Part shown: positions 27,038 through 35,838 of the stretch, one piece after another
Layout of the letters: every line of letters begins with the position of its first letter
Numbering within the stretch: position 1 is the first letter of the stretch
Assembly (NCBI GenBank): GCA_002842855.1
Contig: PHEE01000005.1
Coordinates: forward strand, 1-64,000
Reading direction: 5' to 3'
DNA: 64,000 nucleotides
DNA from: Alphaproteobacteria bacterium HGW-Alphaproteobacteria-4
GTDB lineage: Bacteria; Pseudomonadota; Alphaproteobacteria; Rhodobacterales; Rhodobacteraceae
Notes under the pieces: model-generated
What the model was told of the DNA's origin: nothing
Database searches by the model: none
What the model saw: only the letters and a program-made list of their open reading frames with translations
Made by a program: the position numbers and the translations under genes

Positions 27038-28515
27038 CCGCATTTTCCGACCTCATGGCGCATCAGCGCACAACCGAAGCCTTGTCGCTGGTGGCCGAGC
27101 GCCTTGGCTGGGATCAGGAAACGGTGATGCCGCGCGGCGCCGCCGAACAGCGCGCCGAGGAACTGGCGGCGATGGAACAGGTTCTGCACGCGCGCCGCAC
27201 CGACCCGCGGCTGGCCGAGTGGCTGGACAAGGCCGAAGCGCCCGACCCTGCGGGCGCGCGGGCGATGGAGTTGATTGCGCATGCCTTGCGGCGCAACGGC
27301 GCGGTGCCGGCGACGCTTGCCGAGGAACTGGCGCGCACCACCAGCCTTGCGCAAGGCATCTGGGCCGAGGCGCGGGCGCGCAACGACGTGGCGCATTTTC
27401 TGCCGATGCTGAAGCGCGTGGTGGCGCTGCGGCGCGAAGAGGGACAGGCGATGGCCGCCGCAGGCATTGGCGGCGGCGACGCCTATGATGCGCTGATCGA
27501 CGGCTATGAACCCGGTGCCACAGCCGAAACGCTGAGCGCGATGTTCGCTGCCATGCGCCCGCGCCTTGTGGCGCTGCGCGAGGCGGTGCTGGGCGCGCCC
27601 ACGCCCGCCGCTCTGGCAGGCAATTACCCCGCCGAGGGGCAACTGGCGCTTGCCCGCCGCGCTGCCAGCGCGTTTGGCTATGACTGGACACGGGGGCGGC
27701 TTGATCTTGCCGTTCATCCGTTCTCGTCAGGCGGGGTGAACGATTCGCGCATCACCACGCGGGTGGTCGAAACCGACCCGTTCAACTGCCTCTATTCGAC
27801 CGTCCATGAGGTCGGCCATTCAAGTTACGAACTGGCCATCGACGCGGCGCACCACTTTACCCCGCTCGGGCACGGCGTCTCGATGGGCGTGCACGAAAGC
27901 CAGAGCCGGATCTACGAAAACCAGCTGGGTCGTTCGCGCGCCTTCGCAGGCTGGCTTTTCGCGCAAATGCAGGCGCAGTTTGGCGATCTGGGCGTGGCCG
28001 ATGCCGATGCCTTTTACGCCACCGTCAACCGGGTGCAGAAAGGCTATATCCGCACCGAGGCGGACGAGCTGCAATACAACCTCCACGTCATGCTGCGGTT
28101 CGATCTGGAACGCGCGCTGGTTGCTGGCACGCTTGATGTCGCCGATATCGAAGAGGCGTGGAACGCGCGCTTTCTTGCCGATTTCGGCTTTGCGGTCGAC
28201 AAGCCCGCAAACGGCGTTTTGCAGGATGTGCACTGGTCGGTCGGCGCTATCGGATATTTCGCCACCTACAGCCTCGGCAACCTCTACGCAGGCTGCCTGC
28301 ATGCCGCGCTCCGCCAGGACCTTCCCGACCTCGACGCAAGCCTTGCCGAAGGCGACGCCCGCCCCGCCACCGCCTGGCTGCGCGATAAATTGCAGCGACA
28401 CGGCGGGCTTTACACCCCTGCCGAGGTTGTCACCCGCGCCTGCGGACATGCGCCGACCGAGGCCCCGTTGCTCGACTACCTCGAGGCCAAATTCCGCAGT
28501 CTTTACCGGCTTTGA
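27034..28515 (+). CDS. M32 family metallocarboxypeptidase
   Basis: Cytosolic zinc carboxypeptidase of the Taq/Pfu type, 493 residues. The zinc site HEVGH is at residues 258-262 in YSTVHEVGHSSYE, and the third ligand is in the segment GVHESQSRIYEN. The family motifs HPFSSG and DVRITTR-like (NDSRITTRV) are present, as is the C-terminal GYFATYSLGNLYAG. The start overlaps ctaA by four bases; there is no obvious functional link to heme synthesis. Confidence 0.93.
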   Translation: MTAFSDLMAHQRTTEALSLVAERLGWDQETVMPRGAAEQRAEELAAMEQVLHARRTDPRLAEWLDKAEAPDPAGARAMELIAHALRRNGAVPATLAEELARTTSLAQGIWAEARARNDVAHFLPMLKRVVALRREEGQAMAAAGIGGGDAYDALIDGYEPGATAETLSAMFAAMRPRLVALREAVLGAPTPAALAGNYPAEGQLALARRAASAFGYDWTRGRLDLAVHPFSSGGVNDSRITTRVVETDPFNCLYSTVHEVGHSSYELAIDAAHHFTPLGHGVSMGVHESQSRIYENQLGRSRAFAGWLFAQMQAQFGDLGVADADAFYATVNRVQKGYIRTEADELQYNLHVMLRFDLERALVAGTLDVADIEEAWNARFLADFGFAVDKPANGVLQDVHWSVGAIGYFATYSLGNLYAGCLHAALRQDLPDLDASLAEGDARPATAWLRDKLQRHGGLYTPAEVVTRACGHAPTEAPLLDYLEAKFRSLYRL

Positions 28516-28522
28516 CCAAATC

Positions 28523-28543
28523 CGGGGGGCTTTGCGCCCCCCG
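28523..28543. terminator. GC-rich hairpin between convergent genes
   Basis: Stem CGGGGGGC / GCCCCCCG with a short TTTGC-containing loop, located between the M32 peptidase and the convergent P450 gene. There is no T tract, so intrinsic termination is likely weak. Confidence 0.5.
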
Positions 28544-28556
28544 CACCCCCCGCAGT

Positions 28557-29930
28557 TCAGCGCGGGGTCAGCGCCAGCCAGATACCATCCTTGCCGCGCA
28601 CCGTCAGATGCGCCACCGGCATCGCTTCCTTGCCAGGAACCGGGCAGATGCGGAACGCGCGGGCGATCATCGACAGCATCATCGGCCCCTCGGCCATGGC
28701 GAAGGCGGCGCCGGGGCAGACGCGCTGGCCGGTCGAGAACGGAATATAGGCGCTGCGCAGGCAGGCCTTGCCGTTTGGGGTGGTAAAGCGGGCCGGATCG
28801 AACTCGTCGGGGCGTTCCCAAAGCCGCTCGTGCCGGTGCAGATGCCAGGGCGAGATCACGATCTGCGCGCCCTTGGGCACCGCACGGTCGCGAAACTGCT
28901 CGGGGCAGGTCGCCTCGCGCACCATCATCGGCACCGGCGGGTAAAGCCGCATCGCCTCGCGAAACACTGCGCGCGACTGTTTCAGGCGGTTGATGATCGA
29001 GAAATAGGGGATTTCGGGGCCGATCACCTCGTCGGCCTCGGCTGCCAGCAGGTCTTGCCAATCCGGGTAGAGTGCCAGCAGGTAAAGCGACCAGGCCAGC
29101 GCCGAAGCCGAAGTTTCGTGCCCTGCCAGAAAGAAGATCGCCACCTGATCGACCATTTCGGGGGTGTCGAAGGTGTCGCCGGTGACCGGGTCGGGGGTGG
29201 TCATGATCTTGGTGGCGAGGTCGTCGGGGGCGGTACCGGCCCGGATCTCTTGCATCCGGGCGGCGGTCAGCTGGGTGATCAGGCCCCGGATGGTGGCGGC
29301 GGTGTGCCGCGCCTTGCGTGAATGGAACCGCGGCACCCATTTCGGCAGCGGCAGCAGCGCGCCGAGGTTGACGATCGGTTGCGCCTTCTGGTGTGCGCGA
29401 AACTGCGAAAACGCCGCGCCCGCCACCGCGTTTTCGATCGGGATCGAAAAGAGCGTGCGAAAGATCACATCGGCCGCAGCGTGGCTGGTTTCGGCCTCGA
29501 TCTCGATCGGCTGGCCGTCGGCGCGCGCGCGCAGCCGCTCGACGCAGGCAACACCTGCATCCCACATCGCCGGAAAGGTATCACGCAGCCGCCCACCTTC
29601 AAACGCCGGGTCGATGATGCGCCGCTGGCGTTCCCACACCGGGCCGTTGGTGATGAACACCGAATTTCCCAGCAAGGGCGCCAGCCCCTCGCGGATACGG
29701 TCGGATTTTGGAAAATCCTTCGGGCGTTTTTGCAAGACGAGATCGACCAGTTCCGGGTCGTTGCACAGGTAAGAACGAAAGAACGGCGTGCGAAACTCGG
29801 CCATCCAGGCGCGGTAAAGCCGTGCAGGTTGGGCGGAAAGGATGTCGCGCCGGAACAGTTGCAGATAGCGCCAGAGCGAAACCTTGTCGGGGCGGGCGGC
29901 GGGTTTGGGCGGCAATGGGGTTTGGGTCAT
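28557..29930 (-). CDS. Cytochrome P450
   Basis: Heme-thiolate monooxygenase of 457 residues. The I-helix motif is FFLAGHETSASAL, the K-helix ExxR is FREAMRLYPP, the PERF-like motif is PDEFDPARF, and the heme-binding loop is FSTGQRVCPGAAFAMAE with the axial Cys near residue 404. It resembles CYP4/CYP102-like fatty-acid or hydrocarbon hydroxylases more than soluble class I P450s, but the substrate is not known. No ferredoxin or reductase gene is adjacent. Its ATG overlaps the stop of the upstream membrane hydrolase (ATGA), implying coordinated synthesis of the two. Confidence 0.93.
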   Translation of the reverse strand: MTQTPLPPKPAARPDKVSLWRYLQLFRRDILSAQPARLYRAWMAEFRTPFFRSYLCNDPELVDLVLQKRPKDFPKSDRIREGLAPLLGNSVFITNGPVWERQRRIIDPAFEGGRLRDTFPAMWDAGVACVERLRARADGQPIEIEAETSHAAADVIFRTLFSIPIENAVAGAAFSQFRAHQKAQPIVNLGALLPLPKWVPRFHSRKARHTAATIRGLITQLTAARMQEIRAGTAPDDLATKIMTTPDPVTGDTFDTPEMVDQVAIFFLAGHETSASALAWSLYLLALYPDWQDLLAAEADEVIGPEIPYFSIINRLKQSRAVFREAMRLYPPVPMMVREATCPEQFRDRAVPKGAQIVISPWHLHRHERLWERPDEFDPARFTTPNGKACLRSAYIPFSTGQRVCPGAAFAMAEGPMMLSMIARAFRICPVPGKEAMPVAHLTVRGKDGIWLALTPR

Positions 29931-31153
29931 GCTGTGTCGGTATACCTGTTCACGGCGTGCTCGATGCGGCTGGCTGAGGGGTTGCGCCCGGCGTAACGGG
30001 TCTGCAAGGTCAGCGGCCCGGCGGTGATCTGGAAATAGTCATAGTCGCCGGGCCGGTCGAAGGCGGAAAGATATTGGAAATGCAGGCGGAAAAAGCGCCA
30101 GCGCAGTTCACGCCAGCGTTCGGGGCTAAGGGTCTTGGTGAAGGCCGCCGACAGCACCAGCGGCCAGCGCTTGCCCTCGGGCGCCACGCCCGAGACCGAA
30201 ACCGGGTCGCAAAGGGCGAAGGCGCAGCCATCGCCGGGTGCGGTAACATCGACCCAGGCCAATTCGTCGCGCGTTGAAAGATAGGCGAGGTCGCCGCGCA
30301 GCCGCTGCGCGCGGGGCAGGAACGACACCATCGGCACCACTTGCCCCAACGTCAGAAGCCCAAGCGCCGGGCCGTCTTCGGGCACCCGGCCCGCGCGGAT
30401 CAGATCGGCCAGGATCGAGACGGCGAGATGCGCGCCCGAGGAATGGCCGACTATCAGCACCTCATCCCAGTCGGCCTGCAAGGCATTGGCAATGCTGTCT
30501 GCGAACTCGACCAGACGCGCTTCGAGGTCTGGGGGGTAGGCGCCGTGCAATTGGGCCGTGTGGGCGTAATCGTGCATCAGGTAATAGGCGTAAAACTTGC
30601 CGTCTGCCTTGCGGAAGCGCTTGAGAATCACGGTTGCCACCAGTGCGGCCACGGTCAGGCACAGCAGATGGTAAAGGGCAAAATCAGGCACCAGCACCAT
30701 TGCCGCCCAAGCGACCAGGAGGCCAAGCGTAACCGCCACCGCGAGTTCGGCCAGCAGCGCAAAGATCGGGTAGAGCGCCGCAATCATCGGCCCCTTGCGC
30801 AGCCGCATCAGCCGGAAAAGCGAGCCGGACGCACTGTAGGCCCAGGCCGTGCGGACCAGTTGCAGATAGGTCGCGGGGATCGACTGGCCCATACTGGCGC
30901 CGACGATGTCGGACCAGACCAGCACCTCGAAATCGGCCTCGCAGGTATCACCGCCGATGGTGGCGGTGGCGTGCCAGCCGAAGGGGCCGCCCGCGTGCTT
31001 GGCCGCCAGCGCGATCTGATAGCCCGAAATCGCCGCCTGCGCGGCGCCTTCCTTGCGGTAAAGCTCGCGGTAGCGGCGCGGGTGAATGGGGTCGTAGCCG
31101 GGGATGTAAAACACCCGCCGCCGCCTGACCTCTGGCGTAAAAAGCCCACCCAT
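29927..31153 (-). CDS. Membrane-anchored alpha/beta-hydrolase-like protein
   Basis: A 408-residue protein. A nucleophile elbow GHSSGAHLAVS (about residues 243-253) after the strand DEVLIV marks an alpha/beta-hydrolase core. Two hydrophobic segments at about 130-180 (LAVAVTLGLLVAWAAMVLV and HLLCLTVAALVATVIL) suggest a membrane hairpin inserted ahead of it. The N-terminus VFYIPGYDPIHPRRYRELY is also strand-turn-like. The ATG at 31153 is chosen because GAGGA sits five bases upstream; a TTG immediately before it is also in frame. Substrate unknown. Coupling to the P450 suggests a shared lipid or xenobiotic substrate, which is an inference. Confidence 0.78.
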   Translation of the reverse strand: MGGLFTPEVRRRRVFYIPGYDPIHPRRYRELYRKEGAAQAAISGYQIALAAKHAGGPFGWHATATIGGDTCEADFEVLVWSDIVGASMGQSIPATYLQLVRTAWAYSASGSLFRLMRLRKGPMIAALYPIFALLAELAVAVTLGLLVAWAAMVLVPDFALYHLLCLTVAALVATVILKRFRKADGKFYAYYLMHDYAHTAQLHGAYPPDLEARLVEFADSIANALQADWDEVLIVGHSSGAHLAVSILADLIRAGRVPEDGPALGLLTLGQVVPMVSFLPRAQRLRGDLAYLSTRDELAWVDVTAPGDGCAFALCDPVSVSGVAPEGKRWPLVLSAAFTKTLSPERWRELRWRFFRLHFQYLSAFDRPGDYDYFQITAGPLTLQTRYAGRNPSASRIEHAVNRYTDTA

Positions 31154-31238
31154 CAATTCCTCGTGTGTCTGATGGTGCGCAAGCTAGCGCAAATGGGCAG
31201 ACCGGGTAAGCCTTTGTTGCCCAACGGGGGCGCGGTGA

Positions 31239-31934
31239 TCAGTCGCGGGGGGCAGGGCGCCAGCGCGCCTCAAGCGCCTCGATCGCGGCGATGCGGTCGG
31301 TGGATTTCGGGTGCGACAGAATCCACGCCGGGGCGGTGGCGCCGGGCGCCCCGGTCAGCCGGTCGAGCCGCGCGAACAGTGCCTTTTGCGGCGCGGTGCC
31401 GATGCCCGCCTTGACCAGCAGCGCCGAGGCCCAGGCGTCGGCCTCATATTCATCCTGCCGCGAAAGTCGGGCGGCCAGTGCGCTGGCCGCGAGGTTTGCG
31501 ATCCAGACCCCGATGCCGGGCAGAAACCGGCCAAGCACCGTTGCCAGCACCATGCGCAGCGCGTTTTGCCCCGTGAAATCAATCATCCGGCGCCGCGAAT
31601 GGCCCAGGGCCACATGCCCCAGTTCATGCGCCACCACGGCGCCCAGTTCCTCGGGCGTCACCTGACCACGGTCGAGCGCATGCAGAAAACCGCGGGTCAG
31701 GAACACCCTGCCATCGGGTGCTGCAAGGCCGTTGACGGGGTCAATCTCGTAAAGATGCAGCGGAATGCGGGGCACCCCGATTGCCCGCGCCAGCCGCGCA
31801 AGCACGGGTGCCAGGCGCGCGTCGGTCAGCGGGCGCGAGCGGGCGTTAAGTTCGCGCCCAAGTTGCCACGCCGAAAACCGCCACATGGCAAAGCCATAGG
31901 CGATCAGCGCGAGCAAAGGCAGAAGCTTGATCAT
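31239..31934 (-). CDS. M48 family membrane metallopeptidase
   Basis: A 231-residue zinc protease of the HtpX/Oma1-like M48 family. One N-terminal hydrophobic segment (residues 3-17) is followed by the zinc site HELGH at 103-107 and the third-ligand helix EYEADAWA around residue 165. A hydrophobic stretch at about 130-155 may associate with the membrane. The C-terminal ILSHPKSTDRIAAIEAL is a typical substrate-cleft ending (SHPxxxxRI). It is transcribed with DedA, 30 bases downstream of that gene's stop. Confidence 0.9.
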   Translation of the reverse strand: MIKLLPLLALIAYGFAMWRFSAWQLGRELNARSRPLTDARLAPVLARLARAIGVPRIPLHLYEIDPVNGLAAPDGRVFLTRGFLHALDRGQVTPEELGAVVAHELGHVALGHSRRRMIDFTGQNALRMVLATVLGRFLPGIGVWIANLAASALAARLSRQDEYEADAWASALLVKAGIGTAPQKALFARLDRLTGAPGATAPAWILSHPKSTDRIAAIEALEARWRPAPRD

Positions 31935-31964
31935 GGTTTGAATATGGGGCTGGCGGTGCCGGGA

Positions 31965-32552
31965 TCAACGGGCACGGCGGCGGGCGGCGATCACCAGCCA
32001 CCAGCCGAACCCCGCCAAAGCCGCCAGCGCGGCCAAAAGGCCAATTGCCGACGATGCAAGTTCGGTCGCGGCTTCAAGGTTGGCGCCAAAGGCATAACCG
32101 ATGCCCTCATAAAGCCCGACCCAGACCATCTCGCCCGCCACCCCGGCAACGGTGAAAGCGCGGTGCGGGTAGCGCAGAGCCCCCGCGGCGACATTGACCG
32201 ATGGCCCAAGTGGCGAAAACAGCCAGCGGCTGAAAAACACCGCTGCCGCACCGTTTCGGCGCAGTCTGGCGCGCGCCTGCGCCATCAGCCGCGCCCGCTT
32301 GCCGCGCAGCTTTGGCATCAATTGCCCGGCGCCGCGCCCCAGCAAATAGCCCAGCTGGTCGCCCACCACGGCGCCCGCCAGCGCCCCCGCTGCAACCGCG
32401 ATTAGCGACAAATCGCCTGTGGCCGCAAAAGCCCCCCCCGCCAGCATCAGCATCGAGGCCGGGATCGGTAGCATCAGGCACGACAGAAAGGTGGTCGCGG
32501 CCAAAAGCCATGGCCCCCACGCGGGCAACAGCGCCAGCAGGGTTTCGGTCAT
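31965..32552 (-). CDS. DedA family membrane protein
   Basis: Integral membrane protein of 195 residues with the VTT/DedA fold. Signatures include the re-entrant segment LPIPASMLMLAGGAFA, GAVVGDQLGYLLGRGAG and the conserved FSRWLFSPLGPSVNVAAGA. Family members include flippases for undecaprenyl phosphate and phosphatidylethanolamine. Its start overlaps the stop of the preceding 110-residue gene in ATGA. Confidence 0.9.
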   Translation of the reverse strand: MTETLLALLPAWGPWLLAATTFLSCLMLPIPASMLMLAGGAFAATGDLSLIAVAAGALAGAVVGDQLGYLLGRGAGQLMPKLRGKRARLMAQARARLRRNGAAAVFFSRWLFSPLGPSVNVAAGALRYPHRAFTVAGVAGEMVWVGLYEGIGYAFGANLEAATELASSAIGLLAALAALAGFGWWLVIAARRRAR

Positions 32553-32881
32553 GGCTGCGCCAGCAGCGGCAATAGCGGCGTGATCAGCGCCTCCAGCGGT
32601 ACCCCGCGCGCGGCGGCAATCTCGGCCAGCGTGGTGCGGCGGCTGGTGCCGCGGTCAAGCCCCAGCGCATCGGCCACCGCCTCGGGGGGCAGGTGACGGC
32701 TGCGCGCAACCATGCCCGGTGTCATCCAGCCTTCGATCGGTCCGTTGCGGTGCGCAGGGTCGGCCCAGTAGATCGTGGAAACCAGCATCCGCACCGCGAA
32801 AAACAGCACCGCCACCGCTGCCAGCAAAAATCCGATCAGCGCCCAACGGTTGGTGCGCCAGAGCCGCGCAAGTGTGTTCAC
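32549..32881 (-). CDS. Small single-pass membrane protein of unknown function
   Basis: A 110-residue protein. It starts at a GTG that overlaps the stop of the VWA gene (GTGA) and its stop overlaps the DedA start (ATGA), so it sits in the middle of a translationally linked trio. Residues 14-34 (ALIGFLLAAVAVLFFAVRMLV) form one membrane helix. The rest, with GWMTPGMVARSRHLPPEAV and a helix-turn-helix-like tail, may be cytoplasmic or periplasmic. I do not recognise a family beyond a lineage-conserved hypothetical. Confidence 0.75.
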   Translation of the reverse strand: MNTLARLWRTNRWALIGFLLAAVAVLFFAVRMLVSTIYWADPAHRNGPIEGWMTPGMVARSRHLPPEAVADALGLDRGTSRRTTLAEIAAARGVPLEALITPLLPLLAQP

Positions 32882-34059
32882 CCCAGCACCTTCATGGCTT
32901 GCGTGATGCCTTCGAGGGTGAGCGGCTGCATCCGCCCCTCGAAGGCCTGCCCGATCATGCCGATGCTGGGCGTGTATTGCCAGAGCCGTTCAGGCACCGG
33001 GTTCAACCAGACATGCGCGGGCCATTGCGCGCGTGCGCGGGCCAGCCAAGTGGCGCCGGATTCGGGGTTCCAGTGCTCGTTGGCGCCGCCGGGGTGCGAA
33101 ACCTCATAGGGGCTCATCGACGCATCGCCAACGAAAATGCATTTGTAATCTGAACCATAGCGGTTGAACACCTGCCATGTGGGGGTCTGCTCATCCCAGC
33201 GGCGGCGGTTGTTGCGCCAGACCTGCTCGTAAAGGCAGTTGTGAAAGTAGAAATGTTCGAGGTGCTTGAATTCGCTCCGCGCCGCCGAAAAAAGTTCCTC
33301 CACCGTGCGCACATGCGCCTCCATCGAGCCGCCGCTGTCGAGAAACAGCACGACTTTTACCGCGTTGTGCCGCTCGGGCCGGGTTTTCACGTCGATGTAG
33401 CCCGCATCGGCGCTGGCGCGGATGGTGGCAGGCAGGTCAAGTTCGTCCGCCGCGCCGTGGCGCGCCCAGTGCCGCAGCCGCTTCAGCGCCACCTTGATGT
33501 TGCGGGTGCCAAGTTCGACCCGGTCATCGAAATCGCGAAACTCACGCCGGTCCCACACCTTCACCGCGCGGCCTTGCCGCCCCTCGGCCTGCCCAATGCG
33601 CACGCCTTCGGGGTTGTAGCCATAGGCGCCAAAGGGGCTGGTGCCCGCGGTGCCGATCCATTTCGAGCCACCCTGATGGCGGCCTTTCTGTTCGGCAAGC
33701 CGCTCGCGCAGGGTCTGCATCAGCCTCTCAAACCCGCCCAAGGCCGCAATCTCGGCGCGTTCCTTGGGGGTCAGGTGGCGCTCGGCCAGTTTTTCGAGCC
33801 AGCCACCCGGAAGTGCCACCGCTTCGAGCACCGCCTCGGGCGGGATCGCCTCAAGCCCTTTGAAGGCTTCGGCAAAGGCGCGGTCGAAACGGTCGAGGTG
33901 GCGCTCGTCCTTCACCATGGCGGTGCGGGCGAGGTAATAGAAGGCGTCGAAGTCATAGGTCGCCAGCCCCGCCGCCATGCCCTCGAGAAAGCCCAGAAAT
34001 TCGCGCAAGGATACCGGCACTCCGGCGCGGCGAAGACTGTCGAAAAAGGGCAGAAACAT
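32878..34059 (-). CDS. CoxE-like VWA domain protein
   Basis: A 393-residue protein of the COG3825 type. The start at 34059 (MFLPFFDSLRRAGVPVS) follows GAAGGGGG. The N-terminal half is helical and contains EFLGFLEGMAAGL and DFDAFYYLARTAMVKDERH. The C-terminal half is a von Willebrand A domain with MIDAS-like VLFLDSGGSM. These proteins normally work with a MoxR AAA+ ATPase, often encoded next door. No MoxR gene is adjacent here. Function of the pair in non-carboxydotrophs is not established. Confidence 0.88.
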   Translation of the reverse strand: MFLPFFDSLRRAGVPVSLREFLGFLEGMAAGLATYDFDAFYYLARTAMVKDERHLDRFDRAFAEAFKGLEAIPPEAVLEAVALPGGWLEKLAERHLTPKERAEIAALGGFERLMQTLRERLAEQKGRHQGGSKWIGTAGTSPFGAYGYNPEGVRIGQAEGRQGRAVKVWDRREFRDFDDRVELGTRNIKVALKRLRHWARHGAADELDLPATIRASADAGYIDVKTRPERHNAVKVVLFLDSGGSMEAHVRTVEELFSAARSEFKHLEHFYFHNCLYEQVWRNNRRRWDEQTPTWQVFNRYGSDYKCIFVGDASMSPYEVSHPGGANEHWNPESGATWLARARAQWPAHVWLNPVPERLWQYTPSIGMIGQAFEGRMQPLTLEGITQAMKVLG

Positions 34060-34069
34060 CGCGCCCCCT

Positions 34070-34234
34070 TCAGATGAACCTGTCGATCGCAAGCGTGGCG
34101 AACATGCCGATCAGCGCAAAGACGATGCCATAGACGGCGGCGAATTGTGCGTGGTCAAAGCCGTTTCCGCCACGCCGATGCGCCTGACGGTACCCCAGAA
34201 GCGCGCCAATAATGGCGGCGAGAATGACAATCAT
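34070..34234 (-). CDS. 54-residue predicted two-helix membrane protein
   Basis: A short reading frame with a good ribosome site (GGAGG six bases before the ATG). Two hydrophobic segments, MIVILAAIIGALLGY and FAAVYGIVFALIGMFATLAI, flank a basic loop AHRRGGNG. It ends 10 bases before the VWA gene start, so it may be the first or second gene of that operon. No family assigned. The hydrophobic pattern and ribosome site are what support it as real. Confidence 0.65.
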   Translation of the reverse strand: MIVILAAIIGALLGYRQAHRRGGNGFDHAQFAAVYGIVFALIGMFATLAIDRFI

Positions 34235-34254
34235 CGTGGCCTCCGGCCCTTGGG

Positions 34255-35640
34255 TCAGCGCAGCCGTGCGCCAGCTTGCGCAAGGGCTGCCACCTCGGCG
34301 GCGCGGCGGTCTGCCGCAGCCTGGCTGCCAAAGCCATAGCCTGCCCACCGGGCCGAGTCGAGCCGTGCCGCGGCGGCCGCTGCCATCTGGCCCTGCGCTG
34401 CCAACGCCTCGGCACGGATCAGCAGCAATGTTGCCGCGAGTGCCGAGTTCTCGGCGGCAATGGCGTGGGGCAGCGCGCGGTCGGCCAGCGCCAGCGCCTC
34501 GGCGGGCTGGCGGGATGCGAGCGCCAGCGCCGCAAGCTGCATTTCGACATGCGCATATTGGATGGTTGCACCCGGCAGCCCGCGATAAATCTCGCCGGCG
34601 CGCAAAAGCGCGGCGCGGGCGGTGGCGGGGTCGGCGCTGGCGCTGAGCCGCCCAAGCGCGAACCATGCAAAACCCGCGCGCGCATCGGCCCAGCCTGCGG
34701 CGGTGGCTATCGCTACCGCTTCGCGGGCTGCGGCGCGGCGGCTTTCCGAGGCGGCACCCCCGCTGAGCGCGGCATCGAGCGCGGACTGGAAACTGCGCGG
34801 GGTGGGCAGGGCGGCGGCAGGTTGCGATACCCGCCCGCCCGCCGGGTTGATCCGCGCCAGCAGCGCCGGCAAAACGGCAGCCACCTCGGCTTCGCTCATG
34901 CCGCTTTGCAGCTCGGGCGCGTAGGTCAGGCGCAGCATCAGCATGTCATAGCTGGTCAGAACTGCGTGAAAATTGTCGTCATTGAAGATCGAATCCGAAA
35001 GCCGGAACAAATCGTTCAGTGGCCCCAGTGCCTGCGCGATTTCCTCATGCAGGCAATCGCGGATTTCCTGCCGCGCAACATCGTTGGGCAGGAACACCGA
35101 CACCCGGCTGCGCTGGGTGAGGCGGGTCCAGTCGGTCGTGCCGCCGCCCCGGGCGGCGCGGTAAGCCTGCCAGCCCGAGACGCCGGGAACCACGAAACAG
35201 GCGGCATTGGGCACCAGCGCCTGCATCGTGTGGCGGGGCAGGAACTCGACCGTGATAGCGGCCTGCGCGCGCTGTTCCTGCCAGATGTCGATGCCCGCCT
35301 CGCCGCGCAGCCGCGCCAGCAGACCGGCAAGTTCTTCGCCCGCGCCGGGCGGGACCGCGCCTGTCAGCGCCACCGAAACCGGGCCTTCAAACCGGGTGAA
35401 CACGGGCAGCGCGCGCCCGCTTTCAAGGCGGAAGGACAGTTCCAGAAAATCGCGCGCCACCTCGGCATTGCTGGCGGCACGGCGCGGGGCAGGGCCGCCG
35501 GGGCCGGGGTCGAAGCCTGCGGGCGCCGGGGGGGCCAGAAGCTCGGACGACGCGCGCGCAGTCGGGCCGCCGGAAAGATCGGCAGCACAGCCCGCAAGCA
35601 TGGCGGCAGCAAGGATCAAGGCGGGGCGATGTGGCAGCAT
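34255..35640 (-). CDS. DUF2927 domain lipoprotein
   Basis: A 461-residue predicted lipoprotein. The signal peptide ends in a lipobox LAGCAADLSGG, with Cys near residue 18. The DUF2927 core contains CLHEEIAQALGPLNDL and SIFNDDNFHAVLT, typical of Rhodobacterales. The C-terminal third is Ala-rich with helical, TPR-like repeats (ALGRLSASADPATARAALL; ALASRQPAEALALADRAL). Function unknown; the domain fits an outer-membrane or periplasmic role. Confidence 0.87.
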   Translation of the reverse strand: MLPHRPALILAAAMLAGCAADLSGGPTARASSELLAPPAPAGFDPGPGGPAPRRAASNAEVARDFLELSFRLESGRALPVFTRFEGPVSVALTGAVPPGAGEELAGLLARLRGEAGIDIWQEQRAQAAITVEFLPRHTMQALVPNAACFVVPGVSGWQAYRAARGGGTTDWTRLTQRSRVSVFLPNDVARQEIRDCLHEEIAQALGPLNDLFRLSDSIFNDDNFHAVLTSYDMLMLRLTYAPELQSGMSEAEVAAVLPALLARINPAGGRVSQPAAALPTPRSFQSALDAALSGGAASESRRAAAREAVAIATAAGWADARAGFAWFALGRLSASADPATARAALLRAGEIYRGLPGATIQYAHVEMQLAALALASRQPAEALALADRALPHAIAAENSALAATLLLIRAEALAAQGQMAAAAAARLDSARWAGYGFGSQAAADRRAAEVAALAQAGARLR

Positions 35641-35838
35641 GAAGACCCGGGTGAACGCGCAGAGGTTCAGGCTAAACCTTTGCGCGAAGATCCTCTAGCA
35701 AAAGCTTGGGAAACAAACTGTATTCGGGTTTGGCAGGGCAAATGTTGTGGTGCGCTGGCGGGCGCCTACGGCCCCTAGCGCGAGACGGGCGCAGGGGCCG
35801 GGTGTACCGCCCCCATGCGATGATTCGCCGCCCCTCAC

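Noticed and set aside
34276-35778. 500-codon + strand frame opposite the DUF2927 gene
   Set aside because: The minus strand carries a lipobox and DUF2927 motifs; the + strand product is Arg/Gly-rich and featureless.
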